Of a stretch of 64,000 bases of DNA, positions 62,430 to 64,000 are shown in pieces (within the stretch, counting starts at the first letter, position 1; each line of letters starts with the position of its first letter). Under the pieces are notes generated by a model, which saw only the letters and a program-made list of their open reading frames with translations, ran no database searches and had not been told where the DNA came from. The translations under genes and the position numbers were made by a program. The DNA lies in assembly GCF_017877355.1 (NCBI RefSeq), contig NZ_JAGIPR010000004.1, forward strand, positions 310,001-374,000. The letters are read 5' to 3'. The DNA comes from Chryseobacterium jejuense (GTDB taxonomy: Bacteria; Bacteroidota; Bacteroidia; Flavobacteriales; Weeksellaceae).

Positions 62430-62867
62430 ATGAAAAAGTTATTAGTTCTTACCGGGATTTCAATGATCCTTACCAGTTGTAGTGTTAATTATGGTGGTTA
62501 TCCCATTAGAAATCCCTATCCTACTAACTCCAGCGGTAGTAGTGCAGCTAATACAGAGAGAGAATATAATGAACTGATGAAGACTTACAAATCTGAAACA
62601 GCTGAAGTTCTTACAGATCTTCTTAACGAAGCAGATCCTACCAATCCCAGAACCTCCCTTTCGGTAGAAAATTCATCTCGCTGCAATATGGTTCTTACCA
62701 TCAGTGGTAACGGATATTTTAAAAAGGTTCCAATTGGAGCTGGAAAAATCGGAGCTGTAATGGTTCCTAAAAATCAAAGCTACAGGCTATCGGGAATGTT
62801 GTGTAACTCATCTTATCAGTCTACAAAGTTTATTACAAGTTCATACAATATCAAAGTATCTAACTAA
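62430..62867 (+). CDS. lipoprotein member of the four-member paralogue family (member 4)
   Basis: 145 residues. A lipobox-type signal (LTGISMILTSC, Cys about 17) makes it lipid-anchored, unlike members 1-3. It lacks the N-terminal HPDDP block and holds only the C-terminal domain: EREYNELMKTYKSET, SSRCNMVLTISGNGYFKK and GMLCNSSYQSTK with both cysteines. It starts 6 nt after member 3, so they are co-translated. Function unknown. Confidence 0.8.
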   Translation: MKKLLVLTGISMILTSCSVNYGGYPIRNPYPTNSSGSSAANTEREYNELMKTYKSETAEVLTDLLNEADPTNPRTSLSVENSSRCNMVLTISGNGYFKKVPIGAGKIGAVMVPKNQSYRLSGMLCNSSYQSTKFITSSYNIKVSN

Positions 62868-62871
62868 AAAT

Positions 62872-62899
62872 AAGCCCTCACAGTAACTTGTGGGGGCTT
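62872..62899 (+). terminator. terminator of the trmB-paralogue unit
   Basis: Stem AAGCCCTCACA / TGTGGGGGCTT (one G-U pair) just after the member 4 stop. The remaining 196 nt to the rpsB terminator show nothing I can name. Confidence 0.85.
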
Positions 62900-63095
62900 T
62901 GTTTATAAATATTTTTCCGACACTCTAAATGTAATTAATTTCTGTCATATCATAGCGCTATTATACATTTCTCTATCCATACCAAAAGAACATCGTAACC
63001 ACTATTTAAAATCATTATTGAGGCTTGCATGGGATTATAAAATACCTCATTAATCTGCCGTCATCAGCAAAATCTGTGAACCCCTATATAAAACA

Positions 63096-63126
63096 AAAAA
63101 ACGCTGGACCGAAATCCAGCGTTTTT
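63096..63126 (-). terminator. terminator of rpsB
   Basis: 12-bp stem AAAAACGCTGGA / TCCAGCGTTTTT with a 7-nt loop, 24 nt past the rpsB stop, T-rich on minus. Confidence 0.9.
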
Positions 63127-63149
63127 CCTATATTAAAGAAAATCTTTAA

Positions 63150-63911
63150 TTATTCTGCATCGAAATCAGCATCTGTATCAGCAGATACTTTTTCTCCTTC
63201 TTCTTTAGATTTTTCTTTATCAGCTTTTCTTTGAGACTGACCTTCTTTGATAGAATCAGAAACAATGCTCAAGATCATATCGATAGATTTAGAAGCATCA
63301 TCGTTTCCTGGGATAACGAAATCTACTTTTCTAGGATCAGAGTTTGTATCAACGATACCGAAAACTGGAATACCAAGTTTCTTAGCTTCAGTTACCGCGA
63401 TGTGTTCTCTTAAGATATCAACTACAAAAATTGCAGAAGGAAGTCTAACCATGTCAGAGATAGAACCTAAGTTTTTCTCTAAGTTAGCTCTTTGTCTGTC
63501 AACTTGTAATCTTTCTTTTTTAGATAAAGTTTCGAACGTACCGTCTTTTTTCATTTTGTCGATAGAGTTCATCTTCTTTACCGCCTTTCTGATAGTAACG
63601 AAGTTCGTTAACATACCTCCAGGCCATCTTTCTGTAATATAAGGCATATTAAGTTCAGAAGCGTGTTTTGCAACCACTTCTTTCGCTTGCTTCTTAGTAG
63701 CTACGAAAAGAACTTTTTTACCTGCAGAAGTTAACTTTTCTAAAGCGCTGCACGCTTCATCTAATTTAACTGCTGTTTTATGTAAGTCTACAATGTGAAT
63801 ACCGTTCTTCTCCATAAAAATGTATGGAGCCATATTTGGATTCCACTTTCTAGTCATGTGACCGAAGTGTACGCCAGCCTCTAAAAGGTCTTTTACATTT
63901 GCTTTTGCCAT
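63150..63911 (-). CDS. rpsB: 30S ribosomal protein S2
   Basis: 253 residues. Family blocks LLEAGVHFGHMTRKWNPNM, ATKKQAKEVVAKHA, ERWPGGMLTNF and the C-terminal DTNSDPRKVDFVIPGNDDA. A charged tail (KADKEKSKEEGEKVSADTDADFD, in part) extends the C-terminus. It ends at its own terminator, and tsf is not downstream. The 89 nt before the start (63912-64000) hold no promoter box that I can see; the gene may be transcribed from an upstream ribosomal protein gene outside the window. Confidence 0.97.
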   Translation of the reverse strand: MAKANVKDLLEAGVHFGHMTRKWNPNMAPYIFMEKNGIHIVDLHKTAVKLDEACSALEKLTSAGKKVLFVATKKQAKEVVAKHASELNMPYITERWPGGMLTNFVTIRKAVKKMNSIDKMKKDGTFETLSKKERLQVDRQRANLEKNLGSISDMVRLPSAIFVVDILREHIAVTEAKKLGIPVFGIVDTNSDPRKVDFVIPGNDDASKSIDMILSIVSDSIKEGQSQRKADKEKSKEEGEKVSADTDADFDAE

Positions 63912-64000
63912 GTTTTCTGTTTTTGTTAGTTTACTTTCCGTCTTTTAAACAATCAACAACTTCTTTAGATGGGAGAAGCGTTTGGATGCTAAACGTAACG

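Noticed and set aside
63912..64000. Short open frames in the rpsB leader region
   Set aside because: They run off the window edge and match no ribosomal protein C-terminus that I know, so neither a gene nor a leader RNA can be supported.

Overview
The window is chromosomal DNA from a member of the Bacteroidetes, most likely a flavobacterium of the Chryseobacterium/Weeksellaceae type. This rests on low GC, a recurrent TAnnTTTG promoter element (the Bacteroidetes -7 box) upstream of many genes, few Shine-Dalgarno sites, the exbB-exbD-exbD-tonB-pstS-TPR cluster, type IX secretion (gliding CHU_C type) C-terminal domains, bacillithiol synthesis (bshB1), and the gene order pdxA-DUF177-rpmF-accB-accC. 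No phage, transposon, integrase or CRISPR array was seen.

Layout. 0-1.1 kb: a secreted protein cut by the left edge, and tRNA-His. 1.1-7.8 kb (minus): bshB1, then a TPR protein, a PstS-like lipoprotein and a small membrane protein downstream of a complete TonB energising module. 8-10.9 kb: leuS. 11-16.9 kb: envelope genes (acyltransferase and glycosyltransferase on plus; O-methyltransferase, NlpC/P60 hydrolase, a tiny membrane peptide and Kdo transferase waaA on minus). 17.0-17.6 kb: two short genes, one a six-cysteine bacteriocin-like peptide. 17.6-26.4 kb: an OmpA-like lipoprotein, tilS-dsbD, an orphan exbD, a hydrolase, a lipoprotein, a patatin and nrnA. 26.5-36.8 kb: housekeeping genes (rpmH, ftsE, trmN6, a sensor kinase, ribE, pdxA, DUF177, rpmF, accBC, a DUF218 protein, rocD). 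36.8-43.3 kb: an AT-rich surface-glycan locus with five glycosyltransferase-type genes and possible small gene remnants. 43.4-44.2 kb: a secreted bulb-lectin protein. 44.6-48.9 kb: gltX, accA, a conserved secreted protein and tsf. 49.1-58.9 kb: three large tandem paralogous T9SS adhesin-like proteins. 59.1-62.9 kb: more secreted proteins, including three paralogues of the one beside tsf, with trmB among them. 63.1-63.9 kb: rpsB on the minus strand.

How it fits together. Most genes are housekeeping. The accessory signal is concentrated in three places: the knottin-like peptide near 17.1 kb, the glycan locus at 37-43 kb, and the secreted-protein island at 47-63 kb. That island lies between tsf and rpsB, which form one operon in most bacteria; here they are about 14 kb apart and in opposite orientation. 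It carries three giant surface proteins and four members of a two-cysteine secreted family, and it is the best candidate for an undescribed surface system. Everything said about its function is inference. Promoter boxes were matched by eye to TAnnTTTG; -35-like elements were not assessed.
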